The notes beneath the pieces were generated by a model that was given only the letters and a program-made list of their open reading frames with translations, had not been told where the DNA came from and ran no database searches. Positions 34,804-44,971 of a stretch of 64,000 nt of DNA are shown one piece after another. The position numbers were made by a program, and so were the translations under genes. Source of the DNA: Spirosoma agri (GTDB taxonomy: Bacteria > Bacteroidota > Bacteroidia > Cytophagales > Spirosomataceae); the NCBI RefSeq assembly GCF_010747415.1, contig NZ_JAAGNZ010000006.1, forward strand, positions 1 to 64,000. Direction: 5' to 3'. Position 1 is the stretch's first letter. Every line of letters starts with the position of its first letter.

Positions 34804-35663
34804 AAAATAATATTGCTTCCATCCAAAGCAGGTTAAAACAAATTGCCCAGCAGGAGGGAAAAGCCTATCAGTTAATTATAACCCGCTACTTTCAAGAGCG
34901 ATTACTATTTCGGGTGTTCTCTTCCGATTATGCACTCAACTTTTGCCTGAAGGGAGGGGCACTCTTATATGCACTTGAGCAGGAAAAAAGCCGTCCTACC
35001 CTCGATATTGATTTCTTGGCTTTACGGCTTTCCAACGAAGCATCTCGATTAATCGATATTTTCACAGAAATAGGACTCATTGAGTACGATGTTGACGGAG
35101 TTGTACTTGATACGCGTACACTTACGGCAATACCGATCACTAACGAAGGGACTTATCCAGGCATTCGAATAAAAATGACAGCCAGTCTAGGGAATATTCG
35201 TCAGGTCATGCAGATAGATATTGGTTTCGGTGATGTGTTAACCCCTGCTCCCACCCGCATGGATTATCCTACGCTGTTGGAGATGGATAGTCCTCAGGTA
35301 CAGGCATATTCAATCGAGACGATCATCGCTGAAAAATTCGAAGCGATGATTGATCTGGCTCAACTAAACAGCCGTATGAAAGATTTCTACGATGTATACC
35401 GACTACTTCAAGGGGAGCAGTATGAGGAGTCAACACTAAATCAAGCTATTTTCAACACATTCGCATGGCGTCAAACGGTCGCAGAACCAACGCACTCACT
35501 CTTCACCGACGCCTTTGCCACTGATGCTAAAAGAACGGGGCAATGGATGGCCTTTCTGAATAAGTCAAGTCTGGATACCCAGCTTGAATTCACGGAGGTA
35601 ATGAAAACGATTACTCAAAAGCTACAGCCCATTTATCATAGGATAGTCAATATGAAATCCTGA
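34800..35663 (+). CDS. abiEii: AbiEii-type nucleotidyltransferase toxin
   Basis: 287 residues. Family motifs are all present: KGGALLYAL (about residue 43), the metal-binding TLDIDFLAL (about 61), TIIAEKFEAMIDLA (about 176) and SRMKDFYDVYRL (about 192). Type IV toxin-antitoxin systems of this family block growth by nucleotidyl transfer and give abortive phage resistance. Located directly after the DISARM-like block, so the two probably accumulated in one island. The toxin looks intact. Confidence 0.93.
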   Translation: MKNNIASIQSRLKQIAQQEGKAYQLIITRYFQERLLFRVFSSDYALNFCLKGGALLYALEQEKSRPTLDIDFLALRLSNEASRLIDIFTEIGLIEYDVDGVVLDTRTLTAIPITNEGTYPGIRIKMTASLGNIRQVMQIDIGFGDVLTPAPTRMDYPTLLEMDSPQVQAYSIETIIAEKFEAMIDLAQLNSRMKDFYDVYRLLQGEQYEESTLNQAIFNTFAWRQTVAEPTHSLFTDAFATDAKRTGQWMAFLNKSSLDTQLEFTEVMKTITQKLQPIYHRIVNMKS

Positions 35664-36029
35664 AACAACATGATCAGTAACTAATTACTGCTGCTAGGTC
35701 TTATTGTTAAATAAAATAAAGTTTACTCATTGTACAGTTTACCAATGTTGTACATAACCTTAATCGAAATAATAACCTGCAAAACAAAAATCGTCCAGAA
35801 AAACCACGATTAAGCGAAAAATCGTGAACTACTTAACTGAACGGATTTATTGAACGCAAAAAGGGGCATTTCCCGCCCCATCTCTCCTACCCAGCCTCCG
35901 TCCAGAAAAACGTCCGAATAAAATCAGGACAAGACATTACCCCTACCCCTTATGCTGGTTGACCAACCCTTAAGCATTTAAGGGGGTTCTAGATCCTAGG
36001 AAAATGCTTGATTTCATTAATTTTAGGCC
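35664..36029. other. Intergenic region with repeats between abiE and the araC gene
   Basis: No gene in 366 bp. It contains an imperfect direct repeat GTTTACTCATTGTACA / GTTTACCAATGTTGTACA (35721, 35737). GGGGC/GCCCC at 35863-35879 is a short hairpin followed by TTTTT only on the minus strand. AAGCATTT / AAATGCTT (35972-35979, 36002-36009) is just before the araC start and could be an operator. This is also where base composition shifts from the defence island to the GC-richer metabolic cluster. Confidence 0.5.
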
Positions 36030-36905
36030 ATGAATCAGCAAGTAGTGAACCCGATCAACGAGGCCAATACCGTGAACTTAAAGCTTCGAGGTTTTAATGT
36101 GTATCAATTTGACGCGACGGAAAGTGGAGCCCCGACCTATAATCGTCGCGATTTTTATAAGATCGTCCTGTCCACTTCCCACATGCTCATTCATTATGCC
36201 GACCAAAGTATGGAAGTGAAAGGAACCTTTTTATTCTTTTCTAACCCCCATGTACCTTACTCGGTTGAACTGCTCTCGCCAACTCATACGGGCTATTCCT
36301 GTCTATTCAACGAAACATTTCTCCAGGTTGCCGGACGGCTGGAAAGCATTCAGCAATCCCCCCTATTCAAAATTGGCGCGCGGCCTGTCTTTGTCCTGAA
36401 CCAGGGACAGCAGGCCTTTCTTGAGTCCTTATTTGAAAAAATGCTTCAGGAGCAGGATGGCGATTATCCATTTAAGGATGAACTGGTTCGAAATTATATT
36501 CAACTTGTTGTGCATGAAGCCCTAAAAATCCAGCCTTCCGATAAGGTTATTAAAAACAAAAGCGCAGCTTCCCGCATTGCCGCCTTATTTTTAGACCTGT
36601 TGGAACGGCAGTTTCCTATTGAAGCCCCTCAACGACCTCTCACCTTACGTACGGCTCAGGATTATGCTAACCGGCTGTCGATCCATGTTAACCACTTGAA
36701 CCGGGCCGTTAAAACCACTACGGGCAAATCAACCACTACGCATATTGCCGAACGAATTGTGGGTGAGGCCAAAGCACTTTTACAACATACCAATTGGAGT
36801 ATTGCCGAAATCGCTTACGGACTGGGCTTTGACTACCCCACTCACTTCAATAATTACTTTAAACGCGTAGCCGATCAGGTACCTAATGCCTACCGAAAAC
36901 AATAG
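36030..36905 (+). CDS. AraC-family transcriptional regulator 1
   Basis: 291 residues. The N-terminal ~170 residues are a cupin-like sensor domain typical of Bacteroidota AraC proteins (YNRRDFYKIVLSTSHMLIHYAD, FFSNPHVPYS). The C-terminal two-helix-turn-helix domain includes LRTAQDYANRLSIHVNHLNRAVKTTTGK and IAEIAYGLGFDYPTHFNNYFKRV. Next gene, 119 bp away, is an aldo/keto reductase on the same strand. This regulator and the one at 44972 are both candidates for the shared promoter module found at three places in the cluster. Confidence 0.93.
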   Translation: MNQQVVNPINEANTVNLKLRGFNVYQFDATESGAPTYNRRDFYKIVLSTSHMLIHYADQSMEVKGTFLFFSNPHVPYSVELLSPTHTGYSCLFNETFLQVAGRLESIQQSPLFKIGARPVFVLNQGQQAFLESLFEKMLQEQDGDYPFKDELVRNYIQLVVHEALKIQPSDKVIKNKSAASRIAALFLDLLERQFPIEAPQRPLTLRTAQDYANRLSIHVNHLNRAVKTTTGKSTTTHIAERIVGEAKALLQHTNWSIAEIAYGLGFDYPTHFNNYFKRVADQVPNAYRKQ

Positions 36906-36912
36906 GTTGAAA

Positions 36913-36970
36913 TCATTACTTTTTGGTTTGATATCTGTTAACCCCTGCCTGTCTGACGGAGTTACTTTTG
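36913..36970 (+). promoter_or_regulatory. Probable promoter of the aldo/keto reductase, degenerate copy of the shared module
   Basis: TACTTTTG (36963-36970) is an exact -7 box. Upstream, TCATTAC (36913-36919) stands where the shared module of this cluster has TCATAAA, and GTTAA where it has TATAA, but the spacing is off by one base and the middle part does not match. It may be a weak fourth member. Confidence 0.35.
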
Positions 36971-37024
36971 CAACGTCTTTCGGTTCCGCTCCGTCAGTGA
37001 GCCGCTAAAACGAAACGTAACGTG

Positions 37025-38008
37025 ATGAAGTACGTAAAGCTTGGAAACACCGGATTAGACGTTTCTCAGGTATGCCTGGGCTGCATGGGATTTGGTCGGG
37101 CGGAAAATTGGGTACACAATTCATGGGGACTGGATGAAACGGCAAGCCGCCCGATCATCCAGAAAGCGCTGGAACTGGGGATTAACTTCTTCGATACGGC
37201 CAATGTGTACGCCTTTGGCAACAGTGAAGAGATTCTGGGCCGTGCTTTGAAGGAGTGTGCCAACCGCGATGAAGTGGTCATTGCGACCAAAGTATGGGGC
37301 CAAATGCACCCAGGACCCAATGGAAAGGGGCTTTCCCGTAAGGCCATCCTAAGCGAGATGGACAAAAGCCTTAAACGGCTCCAAACCGATTATGTCGATC
37401 TTTACATCATTCACCGGTGGGATTACACAACGCCCATTGAAGAAACAATGGAGGTTCTACACGACCTGGTGAGAGCCGGTAAGACCCGCTACATCGGTGC
37501 CTCGTCCATGTATGCCTGGCAGTTCCAGAAGGCAAACACTGTGGCTCAACAACAGGGTTGGACACGTTTTGTCTCTATGCAGAATCATTTGAACCTGCTT
37601 TACCGGGAAGATGAACGGGAGATGATTCCTTACTGTCAGTCGGAACAGATCGCCCTGACTCCGTATAGCCCGCTTGCTGCTGGCCGATTAACCAGGGACA
37701 CGACCGCAACGACTGAGCGAAGCGAGAAGGACTCGATTGCCAAAACCAAATATGATGCAACCGCCGAAGCGGATCGGGTGATCATTGACCGGGTAGCTTC
37801 ACTCGCCGAAAAACGGGGGGTAGCACGGGTTGAGATTGCCCTGGGCTGGCTGTTCCAACGCCAACCCGTAACCATTCCCATCATTGGCGCGACGAAGTTT
37901 TCCCATCTCGAAGATGCCCTACGTGCTTTAGCCATTGAACTGAGCGCTAAAGAAACAGCCTTTCTGGAAGAACCTTACATTCCCCATAAGATTGTCGGCC
38001 ATCAATAA
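37025..38008 (+). CDS. Aldo/keto reductase
   Basis: 327 residues from ATG 37025 (a GTG lies one codon earlier). Catalytic tetrad is readable: Asp in FFDTANVYAFG (about residue 54) with Tyr four to five residues on, Lys in VIATKVWG (about 85) and His in LYIIHRWD (about 130). NADPH-binding residues lie in the C-terminal PIIGATKFSHLEDALRAL. Cytosolic reduction of aldehydes or ketones. It is next to an AraC regulator and in front of a periplasmic aldehyde-oxidase-type operon, so aldehyde handling is the common theme. Confidence 0.93.
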   Translation: MKYVKLGNTGLDVSQVCLGCMGFGRAENWVHNSWGLDETASRPIIQKALELGINFFDTANVYAFGNSEEILGRALKECANRDEVVIATKVWGQMHPGPNGKGLSRKAILSEMDKSLKRLQTDYVDLYIIHRWDYTTPIEETMEVLHDLVRAGKTRYIGASSMYAWQFQKANTVAQQQGWTRFVSMQNHLNLLYREDEREMIPYCQSEQIALTPYSPLAAGRLTRDTTATTERSEKDSIAKTKYDATAEADRVIIDRVASLAEKRGVARVEIALGWLFQRQPVTIPIIGATKFSHLEDALRALAIELSAKETAFLEEPYIPHKIVGHQ

Positions 38009-38183
38009 ATAAATCCAGACAAGCGGAGCTTCTGCCTTCTCTGGTTTGAGAACAGGACAGAAGCAGTCAGGCCCAACTGGCTCCGGTGGCTATTTCTCTT
38101 TTTTCAATGGGCAATCTAGGAGCACGATTCAGCATGTGCTTTCCTTGTTCAGATGGTGTCTTTTAAAACTAAAGTCAGTGTAG

Positions 38184-38253
38184 AAATCTATGGTTTTCAT
38201 AAAACAAGCACTGGTTTTAGTATAAGTTTCAATCTATAAAGTGTCGAACTTTG
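38184..38253 (+). promoter_or_regulatory. Shared 70-bp promoter module, copy 1 (xdh operon 1)
   Basis: TCATAAA (38197-38203), 10 bp, GTTTTAGTATAA (38214-38225), 20 bp, then the -7 box GAACTTTG (38246-38253). The same elements at the same spacing occur at 46065-46134 and 49510-49579. The conserved block covers the -33 region, the usual place of an AraC activator that replaces a weak -33 box. Transcription would start near 38260, about 73 nt before the ATG at 38333. The rest of the 38009-38332 gap has only a weak hairpin (38028-38064) after the reductase gene. Confidence 0.75.
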
Positions 38254-38332
38254 TGTTTGGTACCCCTCTCCAGGAGGGTGTTAGCTCGCTGAAACGAACA
38301 GCTACCAATTAACCCTGTGAAACGGCAATACT

Positions 38333-38974
38333 ATGGAAGAGTCAAATGAGTTGACAATTAGTCGGCGTGAAATGATTGCGGGAACGACCGCTGCGATTGC
38401 CGCTATTACCCTGGTGAACGTGACAGGTACACAGGCGGCTCCGCAGCATACCGTTCCTCTATCGCTGGCAAAGGTGTCGTTTACGGTGAACGGGCAACCC
38501 CACGACCTGGAACTGGATACCCGAACTACCCTGCTCGATACCCTCCGGGAACACCTGCATTTTACGGGCACCAAAAAAGGCTGTGATCACGGGCAGTGTG
38601 GCGCGTGCACGGTACTGGTCAATAACCAGCGTATCAATGCCTGCCTATCGCTGGCCCTGCAGCATCAGGGTGATTCCATAACGACCATTGAGGGACTGGG
38701 AACACCGGACAAGCTCCATCCCATGCAGGCGGCCTTTATCAAGCACGATGGCTACCAGTGTGGCTATTGCACACCAGGGCAGATCTGCTCGGCGGTAGGC
38801 GTACTGAATGAGATCAAGGCCGGTATACCCAGCCACGTGAGCGCCAGTCTGTTGGATACACCACAGGTTACCAATATGGAACTACGCGAACGGATGAGTG
38901 GCAACATCTGCCGATGCGGGGCTTATTCCAATATTGCCGAAGCGATGAGCGAAGTGGCCCAGAAATCGGCTTAG
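38333..38974 (+). CDS. Xanthine dehydrogenase-type [2Fe-2S] subunit 1, Tat-exported
   Basis: 213 residues. Begins with a twin-arginine signal (ISRREMIAGTTAAIAAITLV). The plant-type cluster ligands are in GCDHGQCGACTV (about residue 83) and the second cluster in CGYCTPGQIC (about 140) and GNICRCGAYSNI (about 195). This is the small electron-transfer subunit of PaoABC/YagTSR-type aldehyde oxidoreductases, in which the assembled complex rides out through Tat on this subunit's signal. Followed by FAD and Moco subunits in the same direction. Confidence 0.93.
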   Translation: MEESNELTISRREMIAGTTAAIAAITLVNVTGTQAAPQHTVPLSLAKVSFTVNGQPHDLELDTRTTLLDTLREHLHFTGTKKGCDHGQCGACTVLVNNQRINACLSLALQHQGDSITTIEGLGTPDKLHPMQAAFIKHDGYQCGYCTPGQICSAVGVLNEIKAGIPSHVSASLLDTPQVTNMELRERMSGNICRCGAYSNIAEAMSEVAQKSA

Positions 38975-39030
38975 TACAACGTGTCTCCGCCATCTTCAAC
39001 CCGTCCCGGGATTAACCTCATTAGTGTCCT

Positions 39031-39981
39031 ATGAAAACTTTCACCTACGAACGTGTACACACGCCCGCCGAAGCGGCTGCTGCCGCGGCCCGAACGCCGG
39101 GGGCTAAATTTTTGGCCGGGGGTACCAACCTGCTTGATTTGATGAAGCTGGAAATCGAAGCGCCACAGCACATCATCGACATTGGCAAAATTGGGCTTAA
39201 TACCATCGAATCAACTCCGGTTGGAGGCCTGCGCATCGGGGCGCTGGTGAGCAATACCGATCTGGCGGCTCATCCCATCGTACGTCGGGATTATGGGTTG
39301 CTGGCCAGAGCCGTGCTGGCGGGTGCGTCAGGGCAGTTGCGTAACAAAGCCTCCACCGCCGGTAACCTGCTTCAACGTACCCGTTGCCCCTATTTTTATG
39401 ACACCAACCAGCTTTGCAACAAGCGCGTTCCCGGTAGTGGCTGCGCGGCCATTGCTGGCTTTAGTCGGCAACTGGGCATTATTGGCACCAGTAACTCGTG
39501 CATTGCTACCTATCCGGGCGACATGGCTGTTGCTATGCGCGCCCTCGACGCGACGGTAGAAACGGTAAAGGCCAACGGTGCCAAACGCACCCTTTCGCTG
39601 GACCAGCTTTACCGCTTGCCGGGTCAGACTCCGCACCAGGAAACGACGCTGGAGAAAAACGAACTAATTACTAGTGTCGTCCTGCCGCCACCGGTGGGTG
39701 GAGTGCATATTTACCACAAAGTACGCGACCGTAGCTCCTACGCTTTTGCCCTGGTCTCGGTGGGGGCTATTCTCCAGAAAGATGGCACGGGCCGGGTGGC
39801 CGTGGGGGGGATAGCACCCCGACCCTGGCGGATAGAGTCGGCCGAATCCCTGCTGCCATCAGGAGCGAAGGCATTTACCGCCCAACTGTTGAAAGGGGCC
39901 CGGCCCACGAAGGAGAATGAATATAAGGTAGCCCTGGTCCAACGAACCCTGGCAGCCGTTTTAAACGAAGCCAACCACTGA
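39031..39981 (+). CDS. Xanthine dehydrogenase-type FAD-binding subunit 1
   Basis: 316 residues. FAD-binding fold: [15 protein letters not shown] (about residue 27), [23 protein letters not shown] (about 104-125) and [18 protein letters not shown]. The Cys-containing insert TRCPYFYD...CNKR resembles the PaoB/YagS subfamily, where it holds an extra [4Fe-4S] cluster. No signal peptide, as expected for a hitch-hiker on the Tat-tagged subunit. The Moco gene begins 1 bp after the stop. Confidence 0.93.
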   Translation: MKTFTYERVHTPAEAAAAAARTPGAKFLAGGTNLLDLMKLEIEAPQHIIDIGKIGLNTIESTPVGGLRIGALVSNTDLAAHPIVRRDYGLLARAVLAGASGQLRNKASTAGNLLQRTRCPYFYDTNQLCNKRVPGSGCAAIAGFSRQLGIIGTSNSCIATYPGDMAVAMRALDATVETVKANGAKRTLSLDQLYRLPGQTPHQETTLEKNELITSVVLPPPVGGVHIYHKVRDRSSYAFALVSVGAILQKDGTGRVAVGGIAPRPWRIESAESLLPSGAKAFTAQLLKGARPTKENEYKVALVQRTLAAVLNEANH

Positions 39982-39982
39982 C

Positions 39983-42193
39983 ATGAAATTTGAAACGCCT
40001 GCCGGAATCAACCCGATCGACCAGCTCAAGGTCATTGGGAAACCAACCGACCGCATTGAAGGCCCGCTAAAAACAACGGGAACGGCCAAATACGCCTATG
40101 AGCATAACGAAGCCGTGACGAATCCCGCTTATGGGTACGTCGTGGGCGCGGCCATTGCCAAAGGACGCATCAAGGCCATCGACCAAACAAAGGCTAAAGC
40201 TGCGCCCGGTGTGCTGGCGATCGTGACAGCCGCCAGTGCTGGACCCCTCAAGCCGGGTCAATTCTACGTAGACCGGCTACTAGCCGGACCCAATATCGAC
40301 CATTATCACCAAGCTGTCGCTGTGGTGGTGGCCGAGACCTTCGAGCAGGCCCGCGCGGCAGCCTCCCTGCTGAAAATAAGCTATACCAAAACCAAAGGAG
40401 CCTACGATCTAACAGCAGCCAAAGATTCGGCACCCCTTATCAAACAGGGTCCGTATAGTCCACCCCCGACAACAAACGTGGGGAATTTTGAGGGGGCCTT
40501 TGCGTCGGATCCGGTTAAGCTGGATGAAACCTACACCACCCCCGACCAGACCCACGCCATGATGGAGCCGCACGCGACCATTGCTAAATGGGACGGGGAT
40601 AAACTGACGTGCTGGGCATCCATTCAACAGATCAACTGGGGCGTTCGGGACATCGCCACGGTGCTGGGCATCCCGAAAGAAAATATCCGGCTCATATCGG
40701 CCTTTATCGGTGGCGGCTTCGGCGGGAAGGGTACCGTCCTGTCCGACATCATCGCGGCTTCCCTGGCGGCCCGGGCCGCCGGTCGACCGGTAAAAGTAAC
40801 CCTGCCCCGGCCACTGATTGCCAATAACACGACCCACCGCCCGGCCACGATCCAACGCGTCCGGATCGGGGCTACCCCCGACGGAACCATCACCGCGATT
40901 GGGCACGAAAGCTGGTCGGGTAATTTGCCCGGCGGAATATCCGAAACGGCCACCGCATCGACCCAACTGCTGTACGCGGGTGCCAATCGGTTCATGCAGT
41001 TACGGCAGGCGGTGCTCGATCTGCCTGAAGGAAGCGCCATGCGCGCGCCGGGGGAAGCGACGGGCATGATGGCGCTTGAGATTGCGATGGATGAGATGGC
41101 CGAGAAACTGAACATGGACCCGGTGATCTTCCGCATCAAAAACGACACGCAGGAAGACCCCGAAAAACCCGGTCGAAAATTTTCGTCCCGTAAACTGGTC
41201 GAGTGCCTGAAAACCGGGGCTGAGCAGTTTGGCTGGAACAAGCGGCAGGCCAAACCCGGCACCGTCCGGGAAGGGCAATGGCTGATCGGGATGGGCGTCG
41301 CGTCGGCCATCCGGGGGGCACCAATCCTAAAGTCGGCGGCTCGCGTACGGCTAAGTCGGGAAGGCATCGTTACGGTCGAAACCGACATGACCGATATTGG
41401 AACGGGCAGTTATACCATAATCGGGCAAACGGCGGCCGAGATGATGGGCATTACCATGGATAAGGTGGTGGTTAAACTGGGCGATTCGACATTTCCCGAA
41501 TCGCCCGGTTCGGGTGGGCAGTTGGGCGCGGCTTCGTCCACGTCGGGCGTCTATGCTGCCTGCGTCAAACTGCGCGAATCGGTAGCTAAATCGCTAGGCC
41601 TTAGCATCGAGAAAGCCGAGTTCGTGGACGGAAAGGTACGCGAAGGTAACCGCAGCTATGCGTTGGGCGACGCAGCCAAAGCCACCGATCTGGTTGTTAC
41701 GGATGAAATGACTTACGGAAACCTTTCTGAGGAGTACGCGCAGGATACCTTCGGGGCTCATTTTGTGGAAGTAGGTGTGAACCGCTATACCGGGGAGATT
41801 CGCGTCCGGCGCATGCTGGCCGTTTGTAACGCCGGGCGTATCCTGAACCCCAAAGCCGCCCGCAGTCAGGTGATTGGGGCCATGACCATGGGCGTTGGCT
41901 CGGCCCTGATGGAAGAACTGGTGGTGGATAAGCAGGTTGGTTTTTTTGTCAACCACGATCTGGCGGGTTATGAAGTGCCCGTGCACGCCGACATTCCACA
42001 TCAGGAGGTCATTCTGCTCGACGATGTTGACCCCACCATGTCGCCAATGAAAGCCAAAGGTATTGGTGAGTTGGGATTGGTTGGTGTGGCACCAGCGGTT
42101 GCCAATGCCGTTTATAACGCCACGGGTATTCGGGTTCGTGAGTACCCCATCACCCTCGACAAGCTGATCGATAAACTCAGCGTCAATGGGTAA
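39983..42193 (+). CDS. Xanthine dehydrogenase-type molybdenum-cofactor subunit 1
   Basis: 736 residues, normal for the PaoC/YagR group. Moco-binding motifs: GGGFGGKG (about residue 244), MRAPGEATG (about 352), GGQLGAASSTSG (about 512), and near the C terminus KGIGELGLVG, which carries the catalytic Glu. Hydroxylates aldehydes or N-heterocycles and passes electrons to the Fe-S and FAD subunits. Complete and intact; no own signal peptide. Substrate cannot be told from sequence; the family favours aldehydes. Confidence 0.94.
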   Translation: MKFETPAGINPIDQLKVIGKPTDRIEGPLKTTGTAKYAYEHNEAVTNPAYGYVVGAAIAKGRIKAIDQTKAKAAPGVLAIVTAASAGPLKPGQFYVDRLLAGPNIDHYHQAVAVVVAETFEQARAAASLLKISYTKTKGAYDLTAAKDSAPLIKQGPYSPPPTTNVGNFEGAFASDPVKLDETYTTPDQTHAMMEPHATIAKWDGDKLTCWASIQQINWGVRDIATVLGIPKENIRLISAFIGGGFGGKGTVLSDIIAASLAARAAGRPVKVTLPRPLIANNTTHRPATIQRVRIGATPDGTITAIGHESWSGNLPGGISETATASTQLLYAGANRFMQLRQAVLDLPEGSAMRAPGEATGMMALEIAMDEMAEKLNMDPVIFRIKNDTQEDPEKPGRKFSSRKLVECLKTGAEQFGWNKRQAKPGTVREGQWLIGMGVASAIRGAPILKSAARVRLSREGIVTVETDMTDIGTGSYTIIGQTAAEMMGITMDKVVVKLGDSTFPESPGSGGQLGAASSTSGVYAACVKLRESVAKSLGLSIEKAEFVDGKVREGNRSYALGDAAKATDLVVTDEMTYGNLSEEYAQDTFGAHFVEVGVNRYTGEIRVRRMLAVCNAGRILNPKAARSQVIGAMTMGVGSALMEELVVDKQVGFFVNHDLAGYEVPVHADIPHQEVILLDDVDPTMSPMKAKGIGELGLVGVAPAVANAVYNATGIRVREYPITLDKLIDKLSVNG

Positions 42194-42304
42194 TATCGAA
42201 ACGACAGTCGGTATTCTCATCCCTACTGGAGAGACTAGAAGCAGAGAAATTTAAGAGAGCCAATTTTTTACAAGCAAAACCTAAACGCCTAAACCACCAA
42301 CTCC

Positions 42305-43972
42305 ATGAACCCCTTAGACCGACGCGAATTTTTGACCCGATTATCCCTGGCTACGGCCGCCATTGCCGCACCCGGATATGGGTTCTCAAACGTTGGCCGA
42401 GCCGACGAATTCGTAGAAGTAGCCACCACCCACGGCCGACTGAGAGGGGCTCGAGCTGAAGGCGTAACGATCTTTAAGGGAATACCCTACGGGGGGCGGG
42501 TTTCCGGCAACCGGCGCTTTCAAGGGCCCGCTCCCCTTGCCCCCTGGACCGGTGTGCGGGATGCATTGCAGGTTGGTGTACCGGCCATTCAGCCTCCCCG
42601 GCGCAACGAACCGGCTCCCGCCGAGGACTGCCTGTTCCTCAATGTGTGGACACCGGCCAGCGACAATCGCAAACGCCCGGTGATGTTCTACAGCCACGGG
42701 GGTGGATTTGTGGCTGGTTCCGGTGCATCAGGTGGGCAGGATGGGTCAAATCTAGCCCGCAACTTCGACGTCGTCGTCGTGGAAACAAACCACCGATTAG
42801 GACTATTGGGCTTTCTTTATCTGGACGAACTGGCTGGTGCAGACTATGCCGGCTCGGGCAACATGGGGATGCTCGATATTACATTGGGCTTGAGATGGGT
42901 ACACGACAACATTGCCCAGTTTGGGGGCGATCCTGACAATGTGATGATCTGGGGCGAATCGGGCGGGGGAGCGAAAACCTCCTGTTTGTACGCCATGCCC
43001 GACGCGGCTCCCTACTTCAACAAAGCCTCGATTGAAAGCGGACCGGGGGTTCGCATGCTCCCCAAAGACGTAGCCGCCGAAACAACGGCCGTGCTGCTCA
43101 AGGAACTTAGTATTGCCCCAAAAGACTGGCGCAAATTGCTCGATGTGCCAGCGGCTACGTTGCTGGCGATGCAGAACAAGCTCCCGTCCGTACCGCCGTT
43201 TCAGGAGAAGAATCGGACGCAGAGCCTGATGCGCCGGAACTACGGCGGGTTTGGACCAGTGGTGGATGGCACAGTGCTACCCCATCATCCGTTCGACCCA
43301 ACCGCACCGGCCATTTCGCGCGATAAGCCGCTACTGGTGGGCTGGAACGAAGACGAATACACGTTTTTTGCTTGGCAAAGTAAAGACACTGCGTTTGCTA
43401 AACTGGATTTTGAGGGCGTCCAGAAAAAACTGGAATCCCAATACGGAACTGATGCCGGGAAAATTGTCGATACGTACCGGAAAGCAAACCCCAACGCATC
43501 GGCCCCCGCTATTTTTGTCGCCATATCGTCGATCGGTATGATGGGACTGGGGTCAATAGACATTGCGGAGAAAAAGGTGAAACAAGGTGGGGCACCGGTC
43601 TATTTGTATAATTTCGGCTACAAGTCCGAAAAGAAAATTCCGGACACGGACTATGCGCTGGGTACGCCCCACGCGATGGACATTTCGTTTAAATTCAACA
43701 ACGAGGTGCCCCCCCGCGACGGTTCGGCCCCCAAGGAAAGCTATTTTGGAGGCAATCGGCCGGAACGGTTTACGGCTTCCCGCCACTTCGCCGAACTCTG
43801 GACCACCTTCGCCCGGACGGGTAAACCAGCCGCCAAAGATGTTCCTGCGTGGCCAGCTTATAACCTAACTACCCGCCCCACCATGCGTATTGATTCGACC
43901 TGTGAAGTAATTGATAATCGCTTCAGCCAGGAACTGGCTATGTGGCGCTCAATCGGTAAAGTTGGAAGCTAA
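42305..43972 (+). CDS. Type-B carboxylesterase, Tat-type signal
   Basis: 555 residues. Starts with DRREFLTRLSLATAAIAAPG, a twin-arginine-like signal. Oxyanion hole SHGGGFVAGSG (about residue 122), nucleophile elbow WGESGGG (Ser about 222), acid in WNEDEYTFF (about 353) and His in LGTPHAMD (about 455): a full catalytic triad. It would hydrolyse esters in the periplasm, perhaps releasing substrates for the neighbouring dehydrogenase. Follows the xdh operon by 111 bp on the same strand. Confidence 0.92.
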   Translation: MNPLDRREFLTRLSLATAAIAAPGYGFSNVGRADEFVEVATTHGRLRGARAEGVTIFKGIPYGGRVSGNRRFQGPAPLAPWTGVRDALQVGVPAIQPPRRNEPAPAEDCLFLNVWTPASDNRKRPVMFYSHGGGFVAGSGASGGQDGSNLARNFDVVVVETNHRLGLLGFLYLDELAGADYAGSGNMGMLDITLGLRWVHDNIAQFGGDPDNVMIWGESGGGAKTSCLYAMPDAAPYFNKASIESGPGVRMLPKDVAAETTAVLLKELSIAPKDWRKLLDVPAATLLAMQNKLPSVPPFQEKNRTQSLMRRNYGGFGPVVDGTVLPHHPFDPTAPAISRDKPLLVGWNEDEYTFFAWQSKDTAFAKLDFEGVQKKLESQYGTDAGKIVDTYRKANPNASAPAIFVAISSIGMMGLGSIDIAEKKVKQGGAPVYLYNFGYKSEKKIPDTDYALGTPHAMDISFKFNNEVPPRDGSAPKESYFGGNRPERFTASRHFAELWTTFARTGKPAAKDVPAWPAYNLTTRPTMRIDSTCEVIDNRFSQELAMWRSIGKVGS

Positions 43973-44033
43973 CTTCTTTTCGTACTACCCATAGCCCCCT
44001 AAAATTATTCAAAATCGACTTTTGGAAATTAAC

Positions 44034-44768
44034 ATGAACGGGAAAGTGATCGTCATTACAGGCGCCAGCAGTGGTATGGGCGCAGCGGCAGCCAGGCACT
44101 TATCAGCCCTTGGGGCAACGGTTGTCCTGGGCGCCCGTAGAGCGGACAGAATTGAAACGCTGGCGAAGGAGATTCAGGATCAGGGCGGAAAAGCACTGGC
44201 CATCGCTACGGATGTCACGCAACGGGATCAGGTAAAGAAATTAGTCGATTCAGCGGTTGGACAATTTGGCCGGGTAGACGTCATCCTGAATAATGCCGGT
44301 GTCATGCCGTTATCGCCCATGGACCGCCTAAATGTGGCCGAGTGGGACACGATGATCGATGTGAACCTTAAAGGGGTGCTTAACGGTATTGCCGCTGTTC
44401 TCCCCCACATGAAAGAACAGAAATCAGGTCAGATTATCAACACCGCTTCGGTGGCGGGTCATAAAGTGTTCACTGGCTCGGCGGTGTACTCGGCCACCAA
44501 ATTCGCGGTGCGTGCCCTGACAGAAGGCCTACGGATGGAGGTGAAGCCGTATAATATCCGGACTACCATCGTGTGTCCGGGCGCGGTTAAAACCGAATTA
44601 CTGGACCATATCACCGAGGCAGACATCCAGCAAGCCAACAAAGAGTATGTAGGGGCGGTAGGGATTAGCCCGGACAGTTTCGCCCGTGTAATAGCGTTTG
44701 CCATCAGCCAGCCGGAGGATGTCGATATCAATGAAATTATCTTCCGTCCAACATCCCAGGAACTTTAA
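44034..44768 (+). CDS. Short-chain dehydrogenase/reductase
   Basis: 244 residues from ATG 44034; an in-frame TTG lies four codons earlier. Cofactor loop TGASSGMG (about residue 9), NNAGVM (about 85), catalytic Ser in NTASVAG (about 136) and YSATK (about 150). The basic Arg pair after the second strand (GARRADR) suggests NADP(H). Last gene of the run before a convergent araC gene; the hairpin at 44879-44950 lies between them. Confidence 0.93.
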   Translation: MNGKVIVITGASSGMGAAAARHLSALGATVVLGARRADRIETLAKEIQDQGGKALAIATDVTQRDQVKKLVDSAVGQFGRVDVILNNAGVMPLSPMDRLNVAEWDTMIDVNLKGVLNGIAAVLPHMKEQKSGQIINTASVAGHKVFTGSAVYSATKFAVRALTEGLRMEVKPYNIRTTIVCPGAVKTELLDHITEADIQQANKEYVGAVGISPDSFARVIAFAISQPEDVDINEIIFRPTSQEL

Positions 44769-44878
44769 GCTAATCCGTGCTGACAGCAGTCTCATTGACC
44801 TCTACAACTCATCGGGTAGGATCAACTAAACGGCAAATAAGAAGGGAGATACACCTTCTCCCCTCATACAGGTAACGT

Positions 44879-44950
44879 ATTATACCCACAACTAACCCGT
44901 TGTAATGTCCTTCAAATGGACCATTGCAACGGGTTAGTTGTGGGTATAAT
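44879..44950. terminator. Bidirectional hairpin terminator between convergent genes
   Basis: Arms of 32-33 nt (44879-44910 and 44918-44950) pair with one mismatch and a one-base bulge around the loop TTCAAAT. Located between the stops of the SDR gene (+) and araC gene (-). It lacks a long T-run, but the placement favours a shared terminator. Confidence 0.65.
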
Positions 44951-44971
44951 CAAATTCTACAGATCGCCGAT

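Noticed and set aside
35863-35879. Terminator after abiEii
   Set aside because: The T-run follows the hairpin only on the minus strand, where no gene reads into it, so it cannot be assigned to abiEii.
40409-41388. Long minus-strand open frames (up to 254 codons) opposite the Moco subunit gene
   Set aside because: They are antisense shadows of a GC-rich, strongly conserved gene; their translations show no family pattern.
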